A stretch of DNA of 64,000 nt from an uncultured Lachnospiraceae bacterium (GCA_900315505.1 OMZG01000003.1:93898-157897); one strand, 5' to 3'; positions 1 to 8,526 are shown, numbered from the stretch's first letter. The notes: a model not told the origin generated them from the letters alone. Numbers and translations are program-made.

Positions 1-137
1 TCTGCATGGGCCTTGACAAAGGCCTTGCATACGTGAATTCACTCAATGGCGTGGAAGCAGTCTTTGTAAAGACAGACGGCACGATAGTGAAGTCAGATAA
101 TGTTGATAAAGAATATCAGTTCAAAGAATTAAAATGA
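1..137 (+). CDS. C-terminal end of an ApbE-like FAD:protein FMN transferase (partial)
   Basis: The reading frame is open from the left edge to a TGA at 135-137 and gives 44 residues. The stretch GLDKGLAYVNSLNGVEAVFV followed by a short lysine-rich end resembles the last beta-hairpin of ApbE proteins, which attach FMN to threonine in flavoproteins such as RnfG/NqrC. The catalytic part lies outside the window, so the call rests on a short tail only. Its last 22 bp overlap the end of the convergent MATE gene. Confidence 0.55.
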   Translation, partial: CMGLDKGLAYVNSLNGVEAVFVKTDGTIVKSDNVDKEYQFKELK

Positions 138-1462
138 TATTTTTTGCGATATTTAAAAATGCAGAATATTGTGAGTATCAGGCAGAATCCTTCTGCGAAT
201 ATGACGGCTGACCAGACTCCGTTTACTCCTCCGAATATTACCGGAAGGGTGAGTACGCAGATCACTTCGAAGAACAGGGTTCGTGCGAACGATATAAGTG
301 CCGAGATCGCTCCATTATTTAAAGCTGTAAACAGCGACGAGCCGAATACATTGTATCCCATGAATACATATGAGAATGAATATATCATGAATGCCGTAGT
401 CGTGAGCTTCAGCAGATCCTTATCATATCCTACGAAAATAGCACATATCGGTTCTGCGAAGACTTCTGATAGAACCACAAGTACAATCATGAATGCAGTA
501 ATGATATGCAGGGCTCTTCTGAAAAGTCCTTTTAGTTCTTTAGTATCACCAGCCCCGTAATGGTAGCTGATCACCGGTGCAATTCCCATTGAAAAACCAA
601 AATACACGCCCATGAAAATAAATCCACCGTACATTATGACACCGTATGCTGCGACACCGTCAGAACCGGCATATTTCATCAGCTGGAAATTGTACAGGAT
701 ACTGACGATCGACGTAGCTATATTGGTCATGAATTCGGAAGCTCCGTTTCCAGTGGTTCTTCCGAGCCATTTCCATGAGAAACGGGTTCGGCCCAGGTGA
801 AGGAATGTCGGATTCTTTTTCCATGCAAAATAGATGAGTGGCAGGACTCCGCCAATAGTCTGGCTCATGACAGTGGCCCATGCTGCACCAGGGACTCCGA
901 GATGCAGAAGCCCGCAGAGCACCCAGTCCATTACCATATTCGTGCAGCCGGCGGCAACAGTCACCTTTAGGCCAAGAGTAGGCTTTTCGGCAGTCACCAT
1001 GAGTACCTGATACATGTACTGTAGTATGAACTGTATATTGCCGTACATATTGATGCGGCAGTAGGAGATGCAGTAAGGGAGCATCTTATCAGTTGCTCCG
1101 AAGAGCCGGGATACAGGTTCAGCAAATACAATACCTATGATACTAAGAACTATTCCAAGTACTATAGCAGTATATGTAAGAAAAGAGAAAAGCTCATTAG
1201 CCTCTTTTTTCTGATCCATTCCCATCTTCATTGAGATGAGAGCGCTTCCGCCGGAACCAAATACAGTTCCGACTGCGCCGAGGATCATGACAAAAGGCAT
1301 GATGAGATTTACGGCTGCAAACTGCAGAGAGCCTGCATAGTTTGATATAAAGAATCCGTCCACCATTCCGTAGATCGAGGTGAATATCATCATCATGATC
1401 GATGGAGTGGTGTAACGGATCATTTTTTTATAAGTAAAATGATCTTTTAGCTGTATTTTCAT
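116..1462 (-). CDS. MATE family multidrug/Na+ efflux transporter
   Basis: A 448-residue membrane protein with about twelve hydrophobic segments. The N-terminal motif MVDGFFISNYAG and the repeated two-half layout are typical of MATE exporters, which expel cationic drugs or metabolites using Na+ or H+ gradients across the cytoplasmic membrane. The frame is open further upstream, but the extra residues are His-rich and unlike the family. I chose the ATG at 1462 because it overlaps the TAA of the upstream antiporter gene (TAATG), which suggests translational coupling and one transcript. The substrate cannot be read from the sequence. Confidence 0.9.
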   Translation of the reverse strand: MKIQLKDHFTYKKMIRYTTPSIMMMIFTSIYGMVDGFFISNYAGSLQFAAVNLIMPFVMILGAVGTVFGSGGSALISMKMGMDQKKEANELFSFLTYTAIVLGIVLSIIGIVFAEPVSRLFGATDKMLPYCISYCRINMYGNIQFILQYMYQVLMVTAEKPTLGLKVTVAAGCTNMVMDWVLCGLLHLGVPGAAWATVMSQTIGGVLPLIYFAWKKNPTFLHLGRTRFSWKWLGRTTGNGASEFMTNIATSIVSILYNFQLMKYAGSDGVAAYGVIMYGGFIFMGVYFGFSMGIAPVISYHYGAGDTKELKGLFRRALHIITAFMIVLVVLSEVFAEPICAIFVGYDKDLLKLTTTAFMIYSFSYVFMGYNVFGSSLFTALNNGAISALISFARTLFFEVICVLTLPVIFGGVNGVWSAVIFAEGFCLILTIFCIFKYRKKYHFNSLN

Positions 1463-2988
1463 TATTTGCTCGCAGCTGTTGCCGGGATTGTCTTCTTTCC
1501 AATGGCAAGAAGAATTGCGGTAAGGATGGCGATGCAGATGATGAGTGTGAGCCACCAGTTCTCAGTGAAGCCTGCAATGATGTAGCCGATGATGCAGACA
1601 CCTACGACAACTGCCGCATACTGCATCTGGGTCTGCACATGATTCAGGTGATTACACTGAGCACCCGAGGACGACATGATAGTCGTATCGGAAATAGGTG
1701 ATATATGGTCTCCGCATACAGCGCCTGCAAGAACAGCAGCAACTGCGAGGATCATCATTGTCTCATCTGACTTGGAGAACATATTTACAACGATAGGAAC
1801 AAGGATTGCAAAAGTTCCCCAGCTCGTTCCTGATGAGAATCCAATGAATACTGCAATCAGGAAAATGATCACCGGAACGAATCTGACTACTGAAGGACTC
1901 AGGTTCAGTGAGTTTCTTACGAAATCACCAAGTCCAAGTGCATCTGTAGTTCCCTTAAGTGTCCAGGCGAGAACGAGAATCAGTATGGCAGGCATCATGA
2001 GCTTTCCGCCTTCAGGAACCGAATTCATGAAGTCTTTGAATCCAATGACTCTTCTAGGCAGGTAGTAGATGAGCAGGAATGCGATAGTTACCAGACCTGC
2101 AAATACTAGTGACTCAGAAGATGAGCAGTTGGCAAAGTCTTCTACCAGATTCTTTCCACCGTTCAGATGACCGGTCCATATCATGCAAAGGATTGCTGTA
2201 GTGATCATTACGACCATAGGAGCGATCAGGTCTGAAACCTTGCCCTTCGTGTATTTCCCGCCCTCTGTGACATCTTTTTCTTCTTCCATATTCTGGAATG
2301 CTTCACCACCGGAGGTGAACAGATCACCCTTTGCGGCATTATCCTCATGGACTTTCATGAGACCGAAATCTATTCCCTTGATTGAGGTAAAGAAAACCAT
2401 GTACAGAGTCAGCAGTGCGTACAGATTGAACGGGATTGTAGATAAAAACATCTGGAATCCAGACATAGAGCTGCCCTTCGGTACGTATGAATTGACTGCG
2501 GCTGCCCATGATGAGATAGGAGCGATAATGCAGACAGGAGCAGCTGTCGCATCGATGATATAAGCGAGCTTGGCTCTTGATACCTTATACTTATCTGTGA
2601 CAGGTCTCATGACTGAGCCGACAGTCAGACAGTTGAAATAGTCATCTACGAAGATCAGTACGCCGAGAAGTGAAGTAGCGACTAGTGCGGAACGTTTTGA
2701 CTTCAGATGCTTTGTGGCCCATTCTCCATAGGCTCTCGTGCCTCCGGATTCCTGCATCAGGATGACGACCATTCCAAGCAGAATCATAAACATCAGAATT
2801 GAGAAATCGACACTGTTAATCATCGTATTGAAAAAAGTATCGAAAGCCTTCCACGGATGAAATTCTGCCGTAAGAAGAGCTCCTAGTGCACATCCAGCGA
2901 ATAGCGAGATATACACTTCCTTCGTGATAAGTGCCAGTGCGATAGCAACTATAGGCGGCATCAGAGACCACCAGGTTCCAACAAACAT
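1462..2988 (-). CDS. NhaC-family Na+/H+ (or organic acid/Na+) antiporter
   Basis: A 508-residue polytopic membrane protein. The segments GVLIFVDDYFNCLTVGSVM, DATAAPVCIIAPISSWAAA and GFSSGTSWGTFAILVPI are the conserved core of the NhaC family (Pfam Na_H_antiporter). Members exchange Na+ for H+, or couple Na+ to malate/lactate or amino-acid exchange, so the substrate is uncertain. It starts at an ATG preceded by AGAGGT. It has its own promoter and is followed without a gap by the MATE gene. Confidence 0.88.
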   Translation of the reverse strand: MFVGTWWSLMPPIVAIALALITKEVYISLFAGCALGALLTAEFHPWKAFDTFFNTMINSVDFSILMFMILLGMVVILMQESGGTRAYGEWATKHLKSKRSALVATSLLGVLIFVDDYFNCLTVGSVMRPVTDKYKVSRAKLAYIIDATAAPVCIIAPISSWAAAVNSYVPKGSSMSGFQMFLSTIPFNLYALLTLYMVFFTSIKGIDFGLMKVHEDNAAKGDLFTSGGEAFQNMEEEKDVTEGGKYTKGKVSDLIAPMVVMITTAILCMIWTGHLNGGKNLVEDFANCSSSESLVFAGLVTIAFLLIYYLPRRVIGFKDFMNSVPEGGKLMMPAILILVLAWTLKGTTDALGLGDFVRNSLNLSPSVVRFVPVIIFLIAVFIGFSSGTSWGTFAILVPIVVNMFSKSDETMMILAVAAVLAGAVCGDHISPISDTTIMSSSGAQCNHLNHVQTQMQYAAVVVGVCIIGYIIAGFTENWWLTLIICIAILTAILLAIGKKTIPATAASK

Positions 2989-3028
2989 TACGAGTACCTC
3001 TCTTTGTGAATAATTTGTGAACTATAAA

Positions 3029-3057
3029 AGAATACCGCAAATAATAAGTAATTGCAA
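3029..3057 (-). promoter_or_regulatory. sigma-A type promoter of the antiporter-MATE operon
   Basis: On the minus strand TTGCAA (3052-3057) and TATTCT (3029-3034) are separated by 17 nt, about 40 bp upstream of the antiporter start. It is divergent from the copA promoter. Confidence 0.55.
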
Positions 3058-3063
3058 TAGAAA

Positions 3064-3095
3064 AATCAGACATGCGACGGTTCTCTGTCTGATTC
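3064..3095. repeat. short palindromic repeat, family B (GACGGTTC core)
   Basis: Perfect 9-bp arms AATCAGACA and TGTCTGATT flank a CGACGGTTCTC core. The core and the AGACA/TGTCT ends recur at 8399-8425 and, inverted, at 8450-8476. It lies between two divergent promoters. Confidence 0.6.
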
Positions 3096-3107
3096 AGAAT
3101 TATCAAC

Positions 3108-3168
3108 TTGACAGATACCCCTAAGGGGTATATACTTTATCACAGTTGAGATACCCGAGAGGGGTATC
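3108..3168 (+). promoter_or_regulatory. copA promoter with two CsoR-type operators
   Basis: TTGACA (3108-3113) and TATACT (3131-3136) are spaced 17 nt apart. The spacer is filled by a dyad, ATACCCC-TAA-GGGGTAT (3115-3131), with perfect 7-bp arms. A second dyad, GATACCC-GAGAG-GGGTATC, lies at 3150-3168 just after the expected start of transcription. ATACCC/GGGTAT dyads are the operator type of CsoR copper repressors. A repressor bound here would cover the -10/-35 spacer and the +1 region, giving copper-inducible copA. Confidence 0.82.
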
Positions 3169-3198
3169 GAGATACAGCAATAAGAAAGGAAGATTCTT

Positions 3199-5784
3199 AT
3201 GACAAAGTATAATGTCACCGGGATGAGCTGCGCGGCCTGCCAGCAGCATGTGGAGAAAGCTGTGCGCAAGGTTCCGGGGGTAAAGAACGTAAATGTAAGT
3301 CTTCTTACTAATTCAATGAATGTCGACGGAGATGCTTCTCCTGATGCCATTATGAAGGCTGTTGAGAGAGCCGGATACGGGGCCAGGCCTTTTGGTGCTG
3401 CGGCAAAGAATGATGCATCTGCTGGTTCTGCAACCGGAGCTATCGCAGCGGAAGAAGATATGCTTGCAGACAAGATGACTCCTAAGATGATCAGGAGACT
3501 TGTGAGTTCCGTCATTGTTCTTCTGATCCTTATGTACTTCTCAATGGGAGTATCTATGTGGGGCTGGCCGATGATTGCCGCTCTTAAGAATCCTATTTCA
3601 CTTGGAATAATAGAGATGCTTCTGTCGGTGATCGTGATGTTTATCAACAGGAACTTCTTTATCAATGGATTCAGAGGACTTTTCCATGGTTCAGCGAATA
3701 TGGATACGCTTGTTGCGCTTGGTTCTGCGGCTTCATTCGGATACAGCCTTGTGGCACTTTTTATAGAGATAAATGCAGCCTGGGCAATGGACATGGATAC
3801 GGCTATGGATATCTCGATGAAGTATATCTACTTCGAGACGGCAGCCATGATCCCAACGCTCATTACAATAGGTAAGACACTTGAGTCATATTCGAAGGGG
3901 CGCACGACTGACGCTCTGAAAGGTCTCGTGAAGCTCGCTCCGAAGACGGCGACAGTTGAGCGTGACGGAGTAGATACAGAGGTAAGCATTGATGATGTGC
4001 AGATTGGTGATATCATTGTTGTAAAGCCTGGTGATAGTATTCCTGTAGATGGTTTTATTACAGAGGGCCAGACAGCAGTAGATGAATCGGCCCTCACAGG
4101 TGAGTCTGTTCCTGTCGATAAGACTGTTGATGATGCTGTAAAGGCTGCTACGACTTCTACATCAGGATTTATTAAGGTCCGTGCAACCAGAGTGGGAACT
4201 GACACTACACTGAGTCAGATCATCAGGATGGTATCAGACGCATCAGCCACGAAGGCGCCTATAGCAAGAATTGCTGATAAGGTAGCTGGTGTATTCGTTC
4301 CGGCTGTAATGCTTATTGCTCTGGCAACACTCTTCGGATGGCTGATCGCCGGTGCGGTATTTGCAAGTGCTTTTACAAGAGCTGTGTCAGTCCTTGTGAT
4401 CTCATGTCCATGTGCCCTCGGACTTGCAACACCGGTTGCTATCATGGTAGGAAACGGAATGGGAGCCAAGGCCGGTATCCTTTTCAAGACAGCTGCATCG
4501 CTTGAGCAGGCCGGACATATCGAGACAGTAGTTCTGGATAAGACTGGTACTATAACAAACGGTACTCCAGTCGTAACAGACATCATCCCTGGTTCTGTAG
4601 ATGAGAATACGCTTATCACGCTTGCGGCTTCACTAGAGTCGAAGAGTGAGCATCCTCTCGCTGTTGCAGTAAATACATACGCAGGAGAACACAATATTTC
4701 TCTTAAGGAGACAGATGATTTCAAGGCTCTTCCAGGAAATGGCCTTACTGCCATTATTGATGGGAATGTAATAAGCGGTGGTAAGAAGGATTATATCGAG
4801 ACTATCATAAATGGTGATATTTCAGATATTGAGGAAAAAGCGGATGGGCTCGCAGAAAAAGGAAAGACTCCTCTGTATTTTGCATCAGGTGATAAGCTGC
4901 TCGGTGTAATAGCAGTTGCCGATACGATGAAGGAAGAAAGCCCTGAGGCTATAAAGCAGCTTCATAATATGGGTATAAAGGTCGTAATGCTGACCGGTGA
5001 TAATGAGTGCACTGCCAAGGCTATAGGAAATGCAGCAGGCGTTGATGAGATCGTGGCAGGCGTTCTGCCTGATGGCAAGGCCGCAGAGATCAAGAGGCTC
5101 AGGAAGTCAGGCAAGGTAGCAATGGTCGGAGATGGTATCAATGATGCTTTAGCACTTACCCTTGCAGATACAGGAATCGCAATCGGAGCAGGTACTGATG
5201 TGGCAATTGATGCAGCTGATATAGTGCTTGAGAAGAGCAGACTCACGGATGTGCCGGCAGCCATCAGGCTTTCGAGACAGACGATTAAGAATATTCATGA
5301 GAACCTGTTCTGGGCATTTTTCTACAATGTGATCTGCATCCCTCTTGCCATCGGACTCTATCAGGCACTGTTCGGATGGCATTTCGAGATGAGACCGGCA
5401 GTAGGAGCACTGGCAATGGCTTTCTCATCTGTTACAGTATGTTTAAATGCCTTGAGGCTTAATCTTTTCAAGGTGTATAATACAAAGCATGACAAGCCAC
5501 TAAGGGGTCATGAGAGGCTTCCGGAAGTAGGAAAAGCAGAAATAGTAAGTAGTAGTGAAAGTGAGGTAAATGACATGACAAAGACTATTACAATCAAAGG
5601 TATGATGTGTGAGCACTGCGAGATGACAGTCAAGAAAGCTCTTGAGGCACTTGACGGAGTTGATTCTGCAACAGTGAGTCACGAGAAAGGCACAGCAGTC
5701 GTAAATCTCTCTTCGGATGTGCCTGATGATGAGATGAAGAAAGCTGTTGAGGATCATGACTACGAAGTCCTGAGGATTGCCTGA
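3199..5784 (+). CDS. copA: Copper-exporting P1B-type ATPase CopA with an extra C-terminal CopZ-like HMA domain
   Basis: An 861-residue ATPase that pumps Cu(I) out across the cytoplasmic membrane. Domains in order: N-terminal HMA (about 1-67, metal site GMSCAAC), membrane helices, actuator loop with TGES, transmembrane metal site SCPCALG, phosphorylation motif DKTGT, nucleotide-binding SEHPLA, hinge GDGIND, final helices. A second HMA domain (about 793-861, site GMMCEHC) follows a Ser/Glu-rich linker. Most CopA proteins lack a C-terminal HMA domain, so this looks like a copA-copZ fusion. The start has an AAGGAAG ribosome site. Regulation is probably by a CsoR repressor through the upstream dyads. 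A csoR-like gene lies 7 kb away in the nickel locus. Confidence 0.95.
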   Translation: MTKYNVTGMSCAACQQHVEKAVRKVPGVKNVNVSLLTNSMNVDGDASPDAIMKAVERAGYGARPFGAAAKNDASAGSATGAIAAEEDMLADKMTPKMIRRLVSSVIVLLILMYFSMGVSMWGWPMIAALKNPISLGIIEMLLSVIVMFINRNFFINGFRGLFHGSANMDTLVALGSAASFGYSLVALFIEINAAWAMDMDTAMDISMKYIYFETAAMIPTLITIGKTLESYSKGRTTDALKGLVKLAPKTATVERDGVDTEVSIDDVQIGDIIVVKPGDSIPVDGFITEGQTAVDESALTGESVPVDKTVDDAVKAATTSTSGFIKVRATRVGTDTTLSQIIRMVSDASATKAPIARIADKVAGVFVPAVMLIALATLFGWLIAGAVFASAFTRAVSVLVISCPCALGLATPVAIMVGNGMGAKAGILFKTAASLEQAGHIETVVLDKTGTITNGTPVVTDIIPGSVDENTLITLAASLESKSEHPLAVAVNTYAGEHNISLKETDDFKALPGNGLTAIIDGNVISGGKKDYIETIINGDISDIEEKADGLAEKGKTPLYFASGDKLLGVIAVADTMKEESPEAIKQLHNMGIKVVMLTGDNECTAKAIGNAAGVDEIVAGVLPDGKAAEIKRLRKSGKVAMVGDGINDALALTLADTGIAIGAGTDVAIDAADIVLEKSRLTDVPAAIRLSRQTIKNIHENLFWAFFYNVICIPLAIGLYQALFGWHFEMRPAVGALAMAFSSVTVCLNALRLNLFKVYNTKHDKPLRGHERLPEVGKAEIVSSSESEVNDMTKTITIKGMMCEHCEMTVKKALEALDGVDSATVSHEKGTAVVNLSSDVPDDEMKKAVEDHDYEVLRIA
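5575..5784 (+). CDS. Possible internally initiated CopZ-like copper chaperone (in frame within copA)
   Basis: An in-frame ATG at 5575 begins a 69-residue HMA protein (MTKTITIKGMMCEHC...) of exactly CopZ size. It is preceded by GTGAGGT (5561-5567), leaving 7 nt to the ATG, a good Shine-Dalgarno arrangement inside a coding region. The upstream residues form a poorly structured linker (SSSESEVND). I infer that copZ was once separate and its ribosome site survived the fusion, so free chaperone may still be made. Whether initiation occurs cannot be seen from sequence. Confidence 0.4.
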   Translation: MTKTITIKGMMCEHCEMTVKKALEALDGVDSATVSHEKGTAVVNLSSDVPDDEMKKAVEDHDYEVLRIA

Positions 5785-5842
5785 GTCATACATACATAGT
5801 TATGATTGGGACGAGTCGCTTTTCATCTGATGATTTTTTCAG

Positions 5843-5880
5843 AAGATGAAAAAGGGACCCGTCCCCTTTTTCATCTTTTT
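5843..5880. repeat. short palindromic repeat, family A (GGGACCCGTCCC core)
   Basis: GATGAAAAAGGGAC and its complement GTCCCCTTTTTCATC fold around a CCC centre. Four more copies lie at 8483, 11859, 46157 and 46208. A shorter CTTTTCATCTG/CAGAAGATGAAAAG hairpin abuts it on the left (from about 5819). With its T-rich end it may terminate copA transcription. Confidence 0.75.
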
Positions 5881-5911
5881 ATGATAGAATATCTTCGGAG
5901 GTTTTTTTATT

Positions 5912-6550
5912 ATGCAATATGATCTGAAAAAGAGTCTGCTTCTCTATGCGGTTACTGATCGGAGATGGCTGAAAGAAAATCAGTCACTCTCAGATGCAGT
6001 AAAAGAAGCGGTAAATGGCGGAGCGACCATGATCCAGCTTCGAGAAAAAAATATGTCAGATGATGAGCTGAAAAAAGAAGCACTGCTGATAAAGGACAGC
6101 TGTAATGTGCCTCTGATAATTGATAATAATATAGAAGTCTGTAAAGCAGTCGGCGCTGACGGAGTGCATGTAGGTCAGGATGATATGCCTGTGAAAGAGG
6201 CAAGAGCAATTCTGGGTGATGATTATGTCATCGGTGCAACAGCTCATAATGTATCGGAGGCAATTCAGGCAGAAAAAGAGGGTGCAGACTATCTTGGAGT
6301 CGGTGCAGCATTTGGCTCTTCGACGAAGAATGATGCGAAAAAGATAATTTCACTTGAAGAGTATAAAAAAATTACCCAGGCAGTTTCAATCCCGGTAGTA
6401 GCGATTGGTGGAATCAATGAGACAAATATCATGAAGCTCAAAGGACTAGGTCTGTCAGGAGTAGCTGTGGTATCAGCAATTTTTGCAAAAGATGATATAG
6501 AAAAAGCGACCAGAGAGATGCTGAATATGGCGTTGTCAGAATTCGAATAA
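5912..6550 (+). CDS. thiE: Thiamine-phosphate synthase
   Basis: A 212-residue TIM-barrel enzyme that joins hydroxymethylpyrimidine diphosphate and thiazole phosphate to give thiamine phosphate. Family signatures are present: YAVTDR near the N-terminus, GGATMIQLREK, the pyrophosphate-contacting DGVHVGQDD, and PVVAIGGI near the end. The size is normal for ThiE. It stands alone, with no other thiamine gene nearby and no recognisable TPP riboswitch in the 127 bp upstream. That gap holds a family A repeat and an extended -10 (TGATAGAAT, 5882-5890), and GGAGG precedes the ATG. Confidence 0.93.
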   Translation: MQYDLKKSLLLYAVTDRRWLKENQSLSDAVKEAVNGGATMIQLREKNMSDDELKKEALLIKDSCNVPLIIDNNIEVCKAVGADGVHVGQDDMPVKEARAILGDDYVIGATAHNVSEAIQAEKEGADYLGVGAAFGSSTKNDAKKIISLEEYKKITQAVSIPVVAIGGINETNIMKLKGLGLSGVAVVSAIFAKDDIEKATREMLNMALSEFE

Positions 6551-6596
6551 TACTAAGAAAAGCCCAAGCCATTGCCTTGCAAGTGGTTGCGGCCTT

Positions 6597-6602
6597 TATA
6601 AT
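6597..6602 (+). promoter_or_regulatory. likely -10 element for the GH5 gene
   Basis: A consensus TATAAT lies 73 bp upstream of the GH5 start. The best -35 candidate (TTGCCT at 6572) is 19 nt away, so the promoter is only moderately supported. Confidence 0.4.
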
Positions 6603-6675
6603 AGAATCATGACTTTATCTGTTTTGCTTTTGAGCTTTCTGTCGATGAGACGAATGAATTCAGGAGGTACTGGTT

Positions 6676-7722
6676 ATGAGAAAATTTGAAGGATACATGC
6701 ACGGTGTGGACCTCGGCGGCTGGCTGTCGCAGAAGGATTCCGATACGAAGGAGTACATGGATACTTTTATCACAGAGGATGATTTCAGGCGGATAGCAGA
6801 TATGGGGCTTGACCATGTGAGGATTCCGGTTGACTACACTACAATTGAGGATGAGGAAGATGCCAGGCCGATCGAGAACGGTTATAAGCATCTGGATGAC
6901 GCAGTTTCCTGGTGCAGGAAGTACGGACTTCATATGATAGTCGACCTGCACAATACCCATGGATATACCTTTGATCCTCTGGTAAAGGACATGGACCGCA
7001 CCTACTTTTTCCATAATGAAAAGGAGCAGGAGAGGTTCTATGCGCTGTGGCAGAGGATTGTTAAGCGATACGCGAAGGATACAGACATTGTGGCATTTGA
7101 ACTGCTGAATGAGGTGGTTCTGCCGGAGATAGCTGAGGACTGGAACAATATCGCTGATGAGGCGGTAAAAAGGATGCGTGAGATTGTTCCTTATGCATGG
7201 ATCATCATAGGTGGCGTGAATTACAACAATGTGACTGATGTTCCGAAGCTTCATAAGCCTGCTGATGAGCATATCGTATTCAATTTCCATTGTTACGAGC
7301 CACTTATTTTTACACATCAGAATGCGTACTGGGTTGAAAAGATGCCGCGCAATCTTCATGTGACATATCCGGATACCATTGCCAGTTACAGGAAGATAGG
7401 TGAAGATAATAATATCCCTATCGAAGCGCTTGGAGCCATGGGCGTATCAGCGGATGACCTTAAGGGAAAGCAGATTTTTGAAAGGCTTTTCGAATCGGCT
7501 ATTGAGACGGCAGAGAAGTACAATGTGCCTCTGTACTGTGGTGAATACGGTGTCATTGACAATGCGCCAAAACCGGACACCCTCAGGTGGATCCAGGACA
7601 TTACGTCAGTATTCGATGAGCATGGAATCGGGCGTGCATTATGGAACTACAAGGCAAAGGATTATGGTCTCGTTGACAGCGCATATGACGATATCAGGGA
7701 TGAAATGGTAAAAGTCATGTAA
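6676..7722 (+). CDS. Glycoside hydrolase family 5-like glucanase, probably intracellular
   Basis: A 348-residue TIM-barrel glycosidase. MHGVDLGGWLSQ near the start, DHVRIPVDYTT, DLHNTHG, the acid/base motif FELLNEV (Glu near 145), NFHCYEP and the nucleophile motif YCGEYGV (Glu near 290) are the GH5 pattern, as in endoglucanases and exo-1,3-glucanases. There is no signal peptide, membrane anchor or carbohydrate-binding module, so it probably acts in the cytoplasm on imported oligosaccharides. AGGAGGT precedes the start closely. Its last 8 bp overlap the end of the convergent cbiO gene. The substrate is not readable. Confidence 0.85.
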   Translation: MRKFEGYMHGVDLGGWLSQKDSDTKEYMDTFITEDDFRRIADMGLDHVRIPVDYTTIEDEEDARPIENGYKHLDDAVSWCRKYGLHMIVDLHNTHGYTFDPLVKDMDRTYFFHNEKEQERFYALWQRIVKRYAKDTDIVAFELLNEVVLPEIAEDWNNIADEAVKRMREIVPYAWIIIGGVNYNNVTDVPKLHKPADEHIVFNFHCYEPLIFTHQNAYWVEKMPRNLHVTYPDTIASYRKIGEDNNIPIEALGAMGVSADDLKGKQIFERLFESAIETAEKYNVPLYCGEYGVIDNAPKPDTLRWIQDITSVFDEHGIGRALWNYKAKDYGLVDSAYDDIRDEMVKVM

Positions 7723-8386
7723 CTGAAATGTGATGATCCTTATCCAGCCTGATCGTCTCATCTGAGATCTCTTCCACGAACTGACTGTTGTGGGAAGCGA
7801 CAATGATGAGACGGTCAGGGCTTTTTAGATTGCGGATACATTCAAGAACGAATTTTTCACCGTCTTCATCAAGACCATTCAGGGGCTCATCGAGTATCAG
7901 GACATCTGGCTCCATCGCGAGAACAGCGGCAAGTGCGCATCTCTTTTTCTCTCCGCCACTCAGGTTGAACGGAGCACGGTGGCGCATGTCGGATAGAGAA
8001 AGTGCTTCAAGAAAATGCTCTGTTCTCTTATGGACTTCATCCTCCGGCAACTCCAGCTGGTAGAGTCCGAACGCGATTTCATCCTCAACACTCCTGGTGA
8101 AAAGCTGTGTCTCGGAATTCTGAAACAGATATCCAATGCGGCTGTGAAAAGCAACGGCATTTTTCTTATTATGCAGATATTTCTCAGTAATCTCAGTTCC
8201 ATCAAAAATGTACTTACCCTTTGTTGGAAAGGAGAGTCCATTAAGAATCCTGAAAAGAGTAGACTTCCCACTGCCATTCGGGCCGGTGAGACAGTAGCAT
8301 TCCCCGGCTGTAAGTTTTAGATTTATATTATCGAGAGCCAGTGTGCCATCGTAATACTTGTAAGTTACATTCTTTAGTTCAATCAT
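7715..8386 (-). CDS. cbiO: ATPase subunit of an ECF-type nickel/cobalt transporter (CbiO/LarO-like)
   Basis: A 223-residue ABC ATPase. Walker A GPNGSGKST, Q-loop YLFQNSETQLF, signature LSGGEKKR, Walker B VLILDEP and the switch His in VASHNSQF are all intact. The QNSETQLF Q-loop is typical of CbiO/EcfA ATPases. It energises uptake by the CbiM/CbiQ pair encoded upstream on the same strand. A cluster of three palindromic repeats separates it from cbiQ, and no Shine-Dalgarno sequence is visible before its ATG, unlike its neighbours; the insertions may have displaced it. Confidence 0.88.
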   Translation of the reverse strand: MIELKNVTYKYYDGTLALDNINLKLTAGECYCLTGPNGSGKSTLFRILNGLSFPTKGKYIFDGTEITEKYLHNKKNAVAFHSRIGYLFQNSETQLFTRSVEDEIAFGLYQLELPEDEVHKRTEHFLEALSLSDMRHRAPFNLSGGEKKRCALAAVLAMEPDVLILDEPLNGLDEDGEKFVLECIRNLKSPDRLIIVASHNSQFVEEISDETIRLDKDHHISVT

Positions 8387-8397
8387 ATTGAATTATC

Positions 8398-8476
8398 AGA
8401 CATGGGGACGGTTCCTATGTCTTTTTAGCTAAATTTTTTATTTAAAAAGGCAGGAGAACCGTCTCTCTGTCTTAGG
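8398..8476. repeat. inverted pair of family B palindromic repeats
   Basis: AGACATGGGGACGGTTCC...TGTCT (8399-8425) and an inverted copy ending AGAACCGTCTCTCTGTCT (8450-8476) flank an A/T-rich centre. Paired inverted copies are the arrangement of REPIN-type elements. They lie between cbiQ and cbiO. Confidence 0.65.
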
Positions 8477-8482
8477 CTCCTG

Positions 8483-8518
8483 GATGAAAAATGGGACAGG
8501 TCCTTTTTCATCTTTTTC
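8483..8518. repeat. short palindromic repeat, family A
   Basis: GATGAAAAATGGGACAGGTCC continues into CTTTTTCATC. It carries the same arms as the copies at 5843, 11859, 46157 and 46208, with a GGGACAGGTCC centre. Confidence 0.7.
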
Positions 8519-8526
8519 AAAAACCC

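Noticed and set aside
3066..3794. A 242-codon open frame on the minus strand overlapping the copA start
   Set aside because: It is antisense to a clear P-type ATPase and crosses its promoter; low-complexity Ser/Ile composition and no family resemblance.
5785..5911. Possible TPP riboswitch before thiE
   Set aside because: The gap is mostly palindromic repeat and a -10 element; the conserved TPP-aptamer sequences are not seen.
6607..7359. A 250-codon minus-strand frame inside the GH5 gene
   Set aside because: Shadow frame of a well-supported glycosidase; no recognisable motifs and no ribosome site context.
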